From the NCBI GenBank assembly GCA_947359465.1, contig OX375883.1:17610088-17674087 (forward strand): 64,000 nucleotides of DNA. Reading direction: 5' to 3'. Positions 1 through 10,592 of the stretch are shown here, piece by piece (position 1 is the stretch's first letter; each line of letters begins with the position of its first letter). Position numbers and translations under genes: made by a program. Source of the DNA: Metellina segmentata. Taxonomy: Eukaryota > Arthropoda > Arachnida > Araneae > Tetragnathidae. The notes beneath the pieces were generated by a model. It searched no databases. It saw only the letters and a program-made list of their open reading frames with translations, and was not told the DNA's origin.

Positions 1-1861
1 ATTCAAAATTTTTTAGAGAAACGATATTTTAAAGTACGGATTGGATCGATTTTTTCAGATGTTTTTACTCAAGAGGAGGGAGTACCACAAGGCAGTGTTT
101 TAAGTGTGACTCTATTTATTTTAAAAATTAACAACATTGTTTCTCAATTGCCTCCATCAGTTAAGGGTCTTATTTACGTTGACGATCTGCAAATTTCATG
201 CGCAGCTAAAGACATTCGTTTAATAGAGAGACAACTTCAACAGGCAGTTAACAAAATCACTCATTGGACTAATGAAAATGGTTTCAGTTTCTCACCTTCT
301 AAAACCGCTTGTGTTCATTTTTGCAGAAAGCGAAATCTTCATCTTGACCCTGAAATATTTTTCAAAGATATTTTAATTAATGTTGTGGACAATTTTAAAT
401 TTTTAGGTATCATTTTTGACAAGAAGTTGACTTTTCAACCGCATATTTTTAATCTACGCAAACGTTGCGAAAAGGCCCTCAACATATTAAGAGTTTTATC
501 GAAATTATCATGGGGATCTGATCGTACTTGTGTCTTATGAAAATATATAGAACTTTAATACGATCTAAATTGGACTACGGCAGCGTGGTGTATGGTTCAG
601 CAAGAAAATCTGCTCTTCAGACTCTGAACACCATCCACCACACAGCTTTACGTTTATATTCTGGGGCCTTTAGGACTTCACCTGTAAGAAGCTTGTATGT
701 AGACTCTTATGAACCTTCCCTGGACCTAAGGCGACAGTCGTTGTCCTTGGAATATTATTTTAGAATTTCTTCAATACCGTATCACCCATTGCATACCATT
801 CATCACAGTCCATATTTGAAACGCCTTTATCAAGCAAAAACATCCTTCATCCCTACATTTCATTTAAGAATGCTGGATTTAATGGACGGATACGAAATTT
901 CTTCACTTGACGTCACCCAGAAAAAACTTTATTATTTCTCTCCTTGGTTTAATCATGATTTTGAATTTCAAAACCCATTCCAAAATTTCAATAAGTCAGA
1001 TACTTCTGATATTATCTACCAACAACTATTTCAAAAGCACATTGAACAATACTCTATTTTTATACAAATTTTCACGGACGGGTCTAAAAGGGCAAACTAC
1101 GTTGGAGCTGCGTTCACTATTAATCACTCTGTTCACACTTTTAAACTTCATTCTTCATGTTCTGTTTTTACTTCTGAAATCATGGCCATATATAAAGCAT
1201 TGGAATACATATATGATCATTGTCATAAAAACTGTATCATTTTCACTGATTCATTAAGCGTTTTACAGTCATTGAAACATCCTGATCATGACAGTCATCC
1301 CATTGTTTTAGAGTCACTGAAAAAAATTTATCATCTTTCATCCATAAATTTTAACTTGGTGTTTTGTTGGATCCCATCTCATGTTGGGATATCGGGAAAT
1401 GAAATTGTTGACAAAGCCGCCAAATCGGCCGTAAATAATATTCACCATACCATCCCTTATCGTGACATAAAATCTTGCATTTATAAATTTTTAGAGGAAA
1501 AATGGCAGAATGATTGGAACGAACAAACGGAGAATAAACTTTACGCTATTAAACCAAATATAGCGGAATGGAAATCACTACCTTCGAGAAGACTGCAGGT
1601 TTACTAACTCGACTCCGTATTGGGCATACGCGGATAACCCACAGACACCTCCTCCTCGGAGAAGATCATCCCATTTGCAATTACTGCATTTGCCCACTAA
1701 CTGTAAAACACATTTTAGTAGAATGTTCTAATTTTAATAGGCAACGACTTAAGAATTTTAATTCATATACCTTGGTTTTAGAAGACATGATTGGAGAGAA
1801 TCCTCATCCAAATATTTTTAACTTTTTACATGACATTTTTGGTTTTATATATCACATATAA
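1..1861 (+). pseudogene. jockey ORF2 (RT-RNase H), frameshifted
   Basis: Three overlapping open stretches (to 540, 528-1607, 1568-1861) together match one continuous polyprotein in the 39-41.6 kb copy. The first frameshift lies near 530-540, just after the RT thumb region. The second lies near 1595-1607, between RNase H and the C-terminal Cys/His segment. It would have copied the LINE RNA at a nicked target and degraded RNA in the hybrid. As it stands it cannot make a complete enzyme. Confidence 0.85.
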
Positions 1862-1915
1862 TTTTACATAGTATTCATACATTATGTTTTGATTCATTTC
1901 ACTTTTTTATTATAT

Positions 1916-1962
<47 letters not shown>

Positions 1963-2052
1963 GTTTTATATATCACATATAATTTTACATAGTATTCATA
2001 CATTATGTTTTGATTCATTTCACTTTTTTATTATATTATATATATATGTATA
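1841..2052. repeat. tandem duplication in LINE 3' UTR with TA microsatellite
   Basis: A block starting GGTTTTATATATCACATA at 1841 starts again at 1962, a period of 121 bp. The two units are separated by a run of alternating TA and a few TG. Other copies of this LINE (25.85 and 41.57 kb) have only one unit, so the duplication is private to this copy. Confidence 0.8.
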
Positions 2053-2483
2053 TATATATATATTTTTTTTTAATCTTGAGTTTGGCATAATATGTCCCGA
2101 GAGGACCCAATGCCACAAATCCAATCCATTCAACAGGCACAACCATGAAACTTGTCCTATGTTGTACCTTCCTGTAGTGGATATGGAGAACAGTGGTAAA
2201 TTCAAGGAAAAGATAAATGTTGAAACAAGAAAAACACTGAGTAATTTAAACTTAGATTTAATTAGAATACTTAAGAACATAATACATTATTTACAGAGTA
2301 CATACATAATATGTAAAGAGTATAATACATTAATAATTGGCGGATGCGTAACAGGGAAGGGACTGCTTGGACATACATCAAAATGGTTCTCTTGAAGGGT
2401 CAGGTAAGGTCATTGAGAGGTGTTACCTGTAAGAGTAAGTATTATGTTTTTTTTACAATTTCATGTTATTAAATAATACTTTA

Positions 2484-2984
2484 GACATTTAAGGGTGCAC
2501 AGTCCTATATCCATAATGTTGAAATGGTCAAATTTTAAGGAACATTTTCTCAGTATCTTTTATGTGTGTGTTGTGATTTAAATATTTTTATTCAGGTTTT
2601 GAGATTTTTTCCGTCAACTCGTATATTCTTTTCAACTAATTTTTATCCTTTTCAACAGTCAAAATGGACTTTTCTGAGCAGATAGAAAAAAGTACTTGTT
2701 ACACTTGTGTACCAATTTTTTTTTATATATTCGCTTAAATAGACTTGGAAAAAATGTTCCTTTTATGGAAAAAAAAGTACATATTTTGAGATATCTGAAG
2801 TCTAAAACATAAAATTACTCTTACTTCAGATACGTACAGGTTTTTAAAAATACTTCTATTTGACGTATCTCCATGAATAATATATCATTTTAAACATAAT
2901 TGTATAAACATTTATTTAATTTATAAAAAAAAATCGAAACTTTGAAAGAATTTTGTGCAGTGGTCCCCTTAAAAGAATATTTTA
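2484..2984. repeat. possible MITE-like element
   Basis: A gene-free AT-rich stretch begins TTTAAGGGTGCACAGTCC at 2488. It ends near 2972 with a sequence whose reverse complement starts TTTAAGGGGACCACTGCACA. The ends look like imperfect terminal inverted repeats of a small non-autonomous DNA element, but I see no clear target duplication. The stretch 2146-2483 before it holds nothing I recognise. Confidence 0.3.
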
Positions 2985-3049
2985 GTTGGATGGAAATTAA
3001 TCAGTGACCAATACAAAGTAATGAAAATTTTTCTTGCACTTGTTTTCAG

Positions 3050-3271
3050 ATTTCACAAGAAACTCCAAGAGGCACAGTCACACCCATATTATTATCTGGA
3101 TACATGTCAAAAAGAAAACGTCAACCTCCAGCATCAGTGAAGGCGGCGGAAGCATTGATTGAACAATCAATAGCCAAAAAGAAGGCCATAGAGGCTCAGG
3201 ATTTGTTAGTACAGCAAAACCTCAAACAAGAATCGTGGCAATCAAAGGAACAGCATGAGTTAAAAAAATGA
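3050..3271 (+). CDS. terminal exon of a charged coiled-coil protein next to a Harbinger transposase
   Basis: A polypyrimidine tract and CAG acceptor at 3040-3049 precede a 73-codon open stretch ending TGA at 3269-3271. The peptide is Lys/Gln/Glu-rich, with a basic patch (MSKRKRQPP) followed by a helical, coiled-coil-like tail. PIF/Harbinger elements usually encode a second DNA-binding ORF divergent from or next to the transposase, and this may be its last exon. Upstream exons were not found. Confidence 0.45.
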   Translation: MSQETPRGTVTPILLSGYMSKRKRQPPASVKAAEALIEQSIAKKKAIEAQDLLVQQNLKQESWQSKEQHELKK

Positions 3272-3484
3272 AAGTTCTTCAGTCGAAACTTTCATATTAT
3301 AATGCTCTTCGCTGTAATTTAGAAAGTAAAGCACATATGGAATAAATTATTAAAACTCGTAATAAAAATTAGTACATACAGGAATTGTTTTATTATTGTT
3401 AAAAGTGCATAAGGTTATAGAAGAAATTTAGTGAAGTAGAAATTAGAAGTTAAGTAAGAAGTATACATACTAATAATATACATA

Positions 3485-3764
3485 CTAATACGACAAATAT
3501 ACATAAAAAAGCTTTGCACAGTGCATAATGCCTGCTACATTGCCTGATAGGTTAGTGGGGTCGGAAACCTCAAGGTTGCTTCCTAGCTCGTAAACATCAC
3601 CAGAGTCTACAGCGATATTGTGCAATACTGCAGAGGCAATTATGATTGTTTGAGTGTTTGTAATATGTGTTCTGGATTTCTGAGAAAGGCAAGCAAACCT
3701 CCTTTTCCAAACCCCATACTGCCTTTCTGCAGAATTCCTGGCATGTATGTGTGCAGAATTCTAC
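3485..3764 (-). pseudogene. HARBI1-like transposase, C-terminal exon
   Basis: Read on the minus strand, an acceptor (TTTCAG) just above 3764 leads into an open exon containing YGVWKRRF and IIIASAVLHNIAVD, ending at TAG 3485-3487. These match the C-terminal DDE region of PIF/Harbinger (DDE_Tnp_4) transposases. The central part that carries the first catalytic Asp residues is not found between here and the N-terminal exon (3765-4357), so the gene is internally deleted. Confidence 0.6.
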
Positions 3765-4357
3765 CTGAAACATAAATAAACATTTAATAAAAGAAAAAGG
3801 ACAGCAACATATTGCTCACCTTAGAAGACTAGAACAATAAAATTTTTTTATTTGACGTAAACTTTATATTTATGTTTCTTTGAGAAATAATGACTGAATA
3901 TCAGTGTTTCAACACCTGTTATGAACAAACCTCAAACGCTTTTCTTGTACAATTCTAGTTTTTTATATTGACAGGCTTTCCAAGCAAGCTACATGCTTTT
4001 AATTGGTAATCAGAGTTAATACAGATACCTATCTGTGCTCAGATGGCAAAATGTTATCATTTTTTTTTTTAAATTTTCGTGACAGCAATTTTAAGATTCA
4101 ACATGTGGTTTTTGACTTATTAGATTTTTAATTATATGATTAAAGTAATCACTTTTACCAATGAAATCGTAATTCTCTAATCGTTCTTGTCTGTCAATTG
4201 AACAAGAGTATTTGTACACAAGAGTATCATTTTCTATTGTTTTAAACTAAACAAAGCACTGAAACTTAGTTTACGTAATATCAAGGGTTTCACACGAATG
4301 GCGAAATATTTAAGAGACAATGTAAACTTTTGTTAAAAATTGACTTGCCTCTCGTCT

Positions 4358-4831
4358 TTACATTTCACTTGATGGAATGTTTATATATAGGGGCCGCAAT
4401 TCCGCCAGAGACTTGGACACGCTATTAATAGCCCGACAGGAAGATGGCTGGATGAAGGCATTAATATCACCGAGGGTCGTTTGGAAACAACCCTCAGCAA
4501 AAAACCTCACTGCAGTGCAGACCTTTTCTGAGCAGTTCAGGGCTCCTACCCTTTCAACGACAAGTTCAAGACTTGGAAACAGCATCCTCGCAAGGCTTTC
4601 AATAGTTTCTTTATTGAAACCATACCGTTTTCTGAAATCTGTATCGTCTAAGATGTCCAGATCACAAACTCTGTCAACGTTCATTAATCTAGAACGCCTT
4701 TCAACAAACTCTATCATTCCCAGTGTTTCAATTTCATCCATGGCTTCCCGTTTGTTTACGAATCGTTCGCTCTCCTGGCTCTCCGGTCTGCCAAATATTG
4801 CGTTCTGCGCATGCGTTAACCGGCGGCTCAC
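4358..4831 (-). pseudogene. HARBI1-like transposase, N-terminal exon
   Basis: A 157-codon open frame carries the helix-rich N-terminus of Harbinger transposases: FRKRYGFNKETIESLARML, then CTAVRFFAEGCFQ and ending PLYINIPSSEM before a likely donor. It belongs with the C-terminal exon at 3485-3764. A roughly 590-bp gap replaces the expected catalytic centre. A GC-richer non-coding flank follows at 4835-5000. Confidence 0.7.
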
Positions 4832-5205
4832 TGTTTAACCGGCCGATTTTGGGCGGTTAGATTTGACACTGAAATTCAGGCTTTAACCGTTGGTTAGGAA
4901 CTTCTGAATAGCGATCCGTTGGTCACCACCCGTGTGGCCATGACCGGGTGGTTAAAGAAGCCACCCGAATACCGCCGTTAGGGAGCTTAATCCTCCTGGG
5001 ATTTAGACAGTTCGTCAATCTTTCTCTTAGCTTGAAACTGTCAGAGCAGTACCTTTTCCCTATGGTCTTGTGAAGCTTCAAATTCCTGGGGTTTAAAAAG
5101 GTGTTCATTTTGTTCATCAACTAAATTTAGAGATTCCAATTTAATGGATAAAACTTCAGTAAGCTCTACTAAATTCTAAACATTTAAATCAGTTTTAGTT
5201 AATTC

Positions 5206-5422
5206 TGTTGTAGTTGCGATTATATTTCATGTATTATATTTATATTCCTTTACTGGCAACACTGATTTTATTTTTGCTGGTTGACAACATCTAGCTGATT
5301 CTTATCTTTTATCTTTTATGTAATCTAGACTTGTAATGTACTTGTGTTTTACGTCTTAAATAAATTACCCAGAATTGTCTATTCTTCTGGCCCTTTTTTC
5401 TAATTCTTCAAATTATATGCCA
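5206..5422 (+). repeat. candidate 5' LTR of a copia-type element
   Basis: The block begins TGTTG, ends CA, and lies immediately before a copia-type primer-binding site. The length (217 bp) fits short animal copia LTRs. No matching 3' LTR is present in the window because the element is cut off near 7966, so the 5' boundary is a guess. Confidence 0.45.
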
Positions 5423-5424
5423 TT

Positions 5425-5439
5425 AGGTTATGGGCCCAG
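5425..5439 (+). other. primer-binding site (initiator tRNA-Met anticodon-arm type)
   Basis: AGGTTATGGGCCCAG is complementary to the anticodon stem-loop of initiator tRNA-Met (CAT anticodon). This is the half-tRNA primer used by animal copia elements. It sits 2 bp after the presumed LTR end. Confidence 0.65.
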
Positions 5440-5479
5440 AACGCTAATTGCGCACAGAGAGCAAGAATACCGGCATCGA

Positions 5480-7966
5480 CGAGTTGGACTTAGCTAACCC
5501 TAACACGTAGTCAGTTATATAGAACAATCCAATCTGCTTTGACACTTGCATCATCGGAAAATGGACTAGGGAAAGATCCAGATAAAGCCATTGCATGGGA
5601 AAAGTGACTTGCCGATTTGGAAGTACATAATTAAATTCGTTCTGAACTACTACGCAGATGCTTTGGAAGTCGTGGAGGGGAAGATGCAGAAACCAGAAAA
5701 GCCGATTCGTGGTGCGGACGAGGCAACTCAAAAGTACGCAGATGATCTGAAAAGGTACGACAAAGCCCACAACTATGCTATGATAGTCCTTACAAATTCT
5801 ATGACCGAAGAAACTCTGCACTAGGTCATGAGATTTGACAACGCAAGAGATGCATGGTCGGAGCTACTAACTAACTAGCACCCACTCCCGTGCCTAGTGT
5901 CGTGAAACACTGTACCAGTTTAAATAAGTGTGGTTGGATGAGTAGAGCATGTCACCATGGTGAGATATCTACACACAATATATTCGAAGATTCATCTGAC
6001 AACCAGTTGTATAATATCTACTTATAGTTTTTTTTAAATTTAGCTGGGGAAATGCGGATATGGCAGCTCATTTATCGAAACTCAAAAATCTATGGAACGA
6101 CTTAAATGGAGGACTGGAAAGCAAGAAGGAGTACAGACTTCCAGAGATGCTGTTAATATGCAAAATCCTGGACACACTCCCAGCAAACTATCGCTCCTTT
6201 AAATCCAGTTAGCTTCTTTTGAGCGACGAAAAAAGGACTTTAGTTGAACTGACCACATAACTTTGCACTCATGACAGAGAACTGAAGAAGGATCCAGGCA
6301 CAAATGAAGCAGTTGACCAAGAAGCATTAGTTGTAAATTCGGAGTTCAAGCAAAGAACAAGCAAGGAGAATAACAGTAAATGCAATTACTGTTATCTAAG
6401 AGGACATTGGGTCAAGACGTGCAAGAAGTGGATTGCTGATGGGAAACCACCAAAGCCAACCAACTACACCAAAGAAAGGAGAAATCCATCTTCGGCTAAT
6501 ATGACACTCCTGGTTTTAGATGAGGAGATACATACTGCTGAGACAAATTTAAATGACTGGTTCATTGACAATGGGGCCTCAAAACATGTGACTAACAATA
6601 AGTCATTTTATGGTTTTTATCAAAATTGTTACATTTGTAAATAATGATAAACAATTCAAACACCTGGAAAATGTGTGGTACTTGCCAGAAATCAGTAAAA
6701 CTTTATTTTCTTCTGTATTGGCAGCTCAAGACAGAAATCGAAACAGTGCGTTTGAATCCACTTACAAGGACTGTTATCTGAAAATCAATGGCAAAACAGT
6801 CTAGCATGCGACACGGAGTGCTGGGGGTAGTTTTTTCAAAGCCGCCATGAAGACATTGGCTCCTGAAAATCAAGTCAACATAGACATGGTTGTTGGTGAC
6901 GTCCTTTAACTCTATCACGAAAGATGGTGACACCAAGACAAGCAACATATGAAATCAATCTTGGCAAAATGAGTTAAATATTAAAGTAAAAAATGACTCA
7001 AGATTATGTGAAGCTTGCGTATATGGGAAGGCACACAGATTAAAGTTAGGAACCAGGAAAAAGGACTACAAAGGCAGGAGAATTGATCTCCATAGATATT
7101 TGTGGACTATTTGACGATTCTCACAAGAAATTCAAATACTTTCCCATCTTCACAGATGATTTCACAAAATTCAGATATTGTTTTTTCCTGAAACAAAAAT
7201 CAGAAATTAAAGATGTACTTTTGGACTTTATCGTCCATGCAAAGAATTTGGGTCACACTATAAAAGAAATCTTCAGTGACAATGGCGGAGAGTTCGATAA
7301 CCAAGCAGTCAAACAGATCTTAAAGAAGCATGGAATATCCCAAAGGCTTACAGCTCCATACTCTCCAGAGCAAAATGGCATCTCTGAAAGAGACAACAGA
7401 ACAATTGTAGAAATGGCTCGAACTCTGAAGTACTCAAATGAGGAAATAGATTTTTCCAAATATCTATAGGCAGAATTTGTAAGCACTTCTGTCTATGTTT
7501 TGGTCTCAATGCAAATCTCAAATTCCGAGTTCAAGCCTCTATGAACTATGGATGGGTAAGAAACCCAGAATAAAACACATGCGCATCATTGGTTCTGTTT
7601 GCTATGCACATATTCCAGTCCAGAAAAGGAGGAAAATGTACAAGGCAACTAAAGGCTATCTTGTCGGATATGATGGAGACGAAAGAAATAGAATATATAT
7701 CAAATAAAAGGGGATGGTCATTTGTTCACGAGACGTCGTTTTCGAAGAAAAGCCATTTCCAACTGAAAACTCGATTTCATTACCTCTCCAAGATGTTGAA
7801 AACAAACCTCAAGATGACATAAGTGAAGCTGCAACAGATGAAGACCCCAAAATGGAGGGAAACATAGAAACGGAAAGTCAACCCAAGAGACAGGTATCAC
7901 CACATAAGTGGACCGAAGATTACACCTTGAATATTGCTAATGATTCTCAGGAAGTCACAAACAGTC
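5480..7966 (+). mobile_element. Ty1/copia retrotransposon, decayed and 3'-truncated
   Basis: Gag-like frames occur at 5591-5824 and near 5825-5870 (DNARDAWSELL). A CCHC zinc knuckle lies near 6379-6430 (CNYCYLRGHWVKTCKKW), an aspartic protease site DNGAS near 6570, and the integrase at 7083-7469. Reading frames are repeatedly broken. Sequence is lost after about 7966, where a fragment of jockey 5' leader begins, so the RT, RNase H and 3' LTR are missing. Confidence 0.85.
7083..7469 (+). pseudogene. copia integrase core
   Basis: The open frame holds the DDE integrase core: first Asp in ISIDICG, second Asp in FSDNGGEFD, and Glu in SPEQNGISERDN. Spacing and surrounding residues are typical of copia integrase. 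The frame stops at 7467-7469. Downstream integrase tail fragments are found in two other frames (7495-7707 and 7714-8013). Not functional as read. Confidence 0.8.
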
Positions 7967-8323
7967 CTTCTTTAGGTTTGCACGGGCTTAACAACCCCGG
8001 GGTACCGGAGTGATCTTCTCTCCCTTTCGTTCTTCTTCTCCTCTATCCTTTGCGTTTGGCGCAGCTTGTCCGTTCTTGGACCTTGCGCCATAAAACCCCA
8101 AAAATCCAATCCAATCCTCCTCTACCCTTTGCTTTTTTTTCCTCACTCGTTGTAGTTGCCTCTTCAGAAGTGAGGGCTCTTGAGAAGCTTTTCGCCAGCC
8201 TGTGCTTTCAGCTCCTCTTGGGGATTATATCACCCACGTGTTTGCCGTGCGTGCAGACCATTGTCTTCGGAAAAGGTGATTCTGGTGATTGAGGGACAAC
8301 ATAACGCCCCAATACATTGCTTC
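7967..8323 (+). mobile_element. fragment of jockey 5' leader
   Basis: It matches the 5' untranslated leader of the full-length jockey at about 36097-36390, including the CCCCGGGGTACC block and the ATAACGCCCCAATACATTGC block. It lacks the first ~17 bases and stops abruptly near 8323, so it is not a normal 5'-truncated insertion. A small second insertion lies inside it. Confidence 0.8.
8053..8116 (+). mobile_element. nested, extremely short LINE 3'-end insertion
   Basis: About 63 bp (GGCGCAGC...CCAATCCAATCC) interrupts the jockey leader. The same sequence is the 3' terminus of another LINE at 26056-26127. The flanking bases TCCTCTATCCTTTGC and TCCTCTACCCTTTGC look like a roughly 15-bp target-site duplication, and the intact leader at 36170 has a single copy of this sequence. 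Confidence 0.7.
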
Positions 8324-8411
8324 GGCATTTTCGGGCATTTTCCCGGGTGATAAACATTTTGTGTATGAACCTCGATAACCATTTCTCTACCAGACTTGGA
8401 ACCCTCAACAT

Positions 8412-8864
8412 GTCTAGTCCTACCGTGGTTGATTTTGAAGGTTTTCACTTGAAACCGCGTATTTTTTGGTTGTCAAGGAATTGGCTTTATATTCTGTCAG
8501 TGAAGGTCATCATGCAAGTTGATTCTTTCTCCCCCCTATGCATTGAGATAATTATCTGTGTTTCTCCTGGCTGGTAAACAACAGACATCAAATGGAGTAT
8601 AACTCGGGTACATTACCTTATACAGCTTTGCGTATTATTCTTCAGTACTTGTCATTGACGTACTCTACAATTTATGTAAAAGGACCAGAAAAGGTAAAAT
8701 TTTCAGGAAATCTAATGGGCCCCATTGAAAGTTTGGAGTGCCAAAAGATCAAAGATTTATCTAATAAAGTTTCAATGAACTATTCTCAACACCCTATAGA
8801 ATTTAACTGTTTTGCTTTGTTCAAAGCGGGTGCTTACGCTGCTTACATAAAAGAAAGCGTATAA
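8412..8864 (+). pseudogene. Polinton/adintovirus-associated exonuclease-like protein
   Basis: It starts at an ATG near 8410 with VVDFEGFHLKPRIF. After frame breaks near 8455-8590 it continues in the frame 8592-8864 with STIYVKGPEKVKF and NCFALFKAGAYAAYIKE. The D-x-E near the start resembles an exonuclease/RNase-H-like fold. I recognise this as a family scattered through arthropod genomes near virus-like PolB elements. Its biochemical activity is inferred only. At least two frameshifts make it a pseudogene. Confidence 0.45.
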
Positions 8865-8889
8865 GCTGATAAAATAATTTTGATCCAGA

Positions 8890-9163
8890 ATGCCCTCACA
8901 GAAGGATATAGAATATCTGAAACTGCTACAGAAAAGCCGTACAAAATCCAGTGCTGAAAAATTGTCTCATCAAATCCATTTGCGAATGTATATTGAATCT
9001 ATTAAAGGGAAATCTTCCTATCAGTAAACGTGCAAAAAATCAACTCATTCCTATCAAAAAAACTTTGAGAACACTCAGAAACGAGTACTTCTCTACAGGA
9101 AAAGACGTCTATTGGTCCAAAAAGGTGACGGCTTTGTATCCTTTCTCATTCCGACTGCCTTAA
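8890..9163 (+). pseudogene. small basic Polinton/adintovirus core-type (pX-like) protein
   Basis: ATG at 8890 opens MPSQKDIEYLKLLQ. One frameshift near 8957 moves into a second frame with LIKSICECILNLLKGN and a basic stretch SKRAKNQLIPIKKTLR. The Cys-containing amphipathic helix followed by basic residues is typical of a short protein found beside PolB in metazoan Polinton-like and adintovirus elements. No catalytic motif. Assignment is by pattern memory, not by search. Confidence 0.45.
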
Positions 9164-9644
9164 GAAGGGCCAGGACACAATTAACCTTCAAAAAGTCCTT
9201 TTTTATTTTCTTAAAAAATTTGAAATTTAATTCTTTTTCGTTTGAATCCCGCCGCTAGGTGTCGAGCAGTGTTCGTCGCGTTTTCGGAGCTCCCGCGAAA
9301 TTCAAGTTTTTTTTTGCGTTATTCTTCATTTATTTAGTACTAAGCAGTGTATTACTTCTATTTCTATTAGTTCAAACATTTCTAATTGTTTTTAAAGTGT
9401 TTTTATAGTCCTTGTACTTAGTTTTTGACTTGTCAAGTAGTCCTAAGTCTCGTTAGGCCTAAATATTTTGTGTCTTGTTTGTTTATAGTTGACTAATATA
9501 AGGTTATAGGATATTTAATTCCAGCTTTTTCTGTATATTTGTTTCAGTGCAGTGCTTTTTCTGTGTATCTGACTTGGTGCTTTTTCTGTATGTTTGATTT
9601 TGTTTAGTGCTTTTTCTGTGCATTGATTGTTACTTTGGATTAGA

Positions 9645-10427
9645 ATGGGTTTAGTTAGAATGTTCAAGGAGATGAGGACAGAGGGACCCAGTGGGGAGTT
9701 CTATGTGGAATGTGACTTGTGCGGGAATATGATTGAGGCAGGAAAGGGTGGTGTGAGTGGGGTTAAAATGTCAGAGAAGGTTGTATTTACATGCAAGAGT
9801 TGCTTAGAGGTGGGTGATTTGAGGAAGGAGCTAGAGGCTTTGAAGGTGAGGCCTGCAGAGGGAGTGGAAAAGGGTGTTCAATGTGAAGACTTGGGACACG
9901 TAGATCAGGGGGATGAGGTTGATAAGGTAACTAGAGGGGTTGTGGTTGGTGATTCAATGGTTAGGGTTTTGGGAGAAATGGAAGGGCGTAAAAAGCGCAA
10001 TTTTGCAAGGTGTTGCTTGCCAGGCGCCAGGGTAAAACATGTAGTTGAGGCAGTTAAGGCAGGTGTAATTAAAGGGGAGGAAAAGGCAGTAGTGTGGGTG
10101 GGAACAAATGATGTAGAGAGGACTACTAATGTTGAGTTTAAGAGGGAAGCGGAAACACTTTTAAGAGGCATTAAGTCTCATGGGGTAGATGTAACAGTAT
10201 TAGGATTACTACCTAGGTATGGGTTAGGTAATGGGTGGTTAAATCAAACGGCCAATAAGATGAACGGGTTGTTAAGGGATTTGTGTGAGAGGGAGGAGGT
10301 TAGATTTTTAGATGTTTGCAAGGAGTGTAGGAGGGATTGGATAAGCAGGGACAATTTGCATTTAAGCCTGATAGGTAATATGGAGGTTGGCAAGCGGGTT
10401 TTGAACATTCTGGAGTCAAAAAACTAG
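9645..10427 (+). CDS. CR1 LINE ORF1 protein with zinc-binding N-terminus and SGNH esterase domain
   Basis: A 260-residue intact frame. I chose ATG 9645 because the upstream part of the open frame has no ATG. Residues ~22-52 hold paired cysteines (CDLCGNM, CKSC) of a PHD/zinc-ribbon-like module. The rest is a GDSL/SGNH hydrolase-like domain with VVGDSMVR (nucleophile Ser), GTNDV (block III Asn) and SRDNLHLS (catalytic Asp-x-x-His). CR1/L2 LINEs often carry such esterases in ORF1 and are thought to use them in RNP or membrane interactions. The base composition is G-rich compared with its surroundings. Confidence 0.8.
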   Translation: MGLVRMFKEMRTEGPSGEFYVECDLCGNMIEAGKGGVSGVKMSEKVVFTCKSCLEVGDLRKELEALKVRPAEGVEKGVQCEDLGHVDQGDEVDKVTRGVVVGDSMVRVLGEMEGRKKRNFARCCLPGARVKHVVEAVKAGVIKGEEKAVVWVGTNDVERTTNVEFKREAETLLRGIKSHGVDVTVLGLLPRYGLGNGWLNQTANKMNGLLRDLCEREEVRFLDVCKECRRDWISRDNLHLSLIGNMEVGKRVLNILESKN

Positions 10428-10592
10428 AATACAAGCAGGGATGGGAAGTACATAGAGGGTTGACAGTACACAGTAATTGCTTAGGAAAACTAACAGGGTC
10501 TAAATTGCAGGAGACAAACAATACAAAGGAGAAGTGCAATGTAAAGGAGAAAAACAATACCAAGACAAATAATACAAGGGGAAAGTGCAATA

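Larger units (their letters stand above)
1..2140 (+). mobile_element. jockey-clade LINE, 3' half (copy 1)
   Basis: The 3' part of a non-LTR retrotransposon, cut by the window edge. It is nearly identical to the full-length element at 36080-41715. Reading frames give the end of the reverse transcriptase (YVDDLQIS near 176-200), then an RNase H domain (FTDGSK near 1075, FTDSLSVL near 1240, WIPSHVGISGNE near 1368), and a CCHC-like C-terminus with CNYCICPL near 1678. The 3' tail ends in ATCC-type repeats near 2130, not in a long poly-A. Confidence 0.9.

Noticed and set aside
1889..2395. 168-codon ORF in the LINE 3' UTR
   Set aside because: Its N-terminal half is translated TA microsatellite; not a gene.
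4377..4838. 153-codon plus-strand ORF
   Set aside because: Antisense shadow of the HARBI1-like exon; the minus frame has the family motifs.
9905..10171. Minus-strand ORF over CR1 ORF1
   Set aside because: Shadow of the G-rich SGNH-esterase gene; low-complexity Ser/Thr composition.
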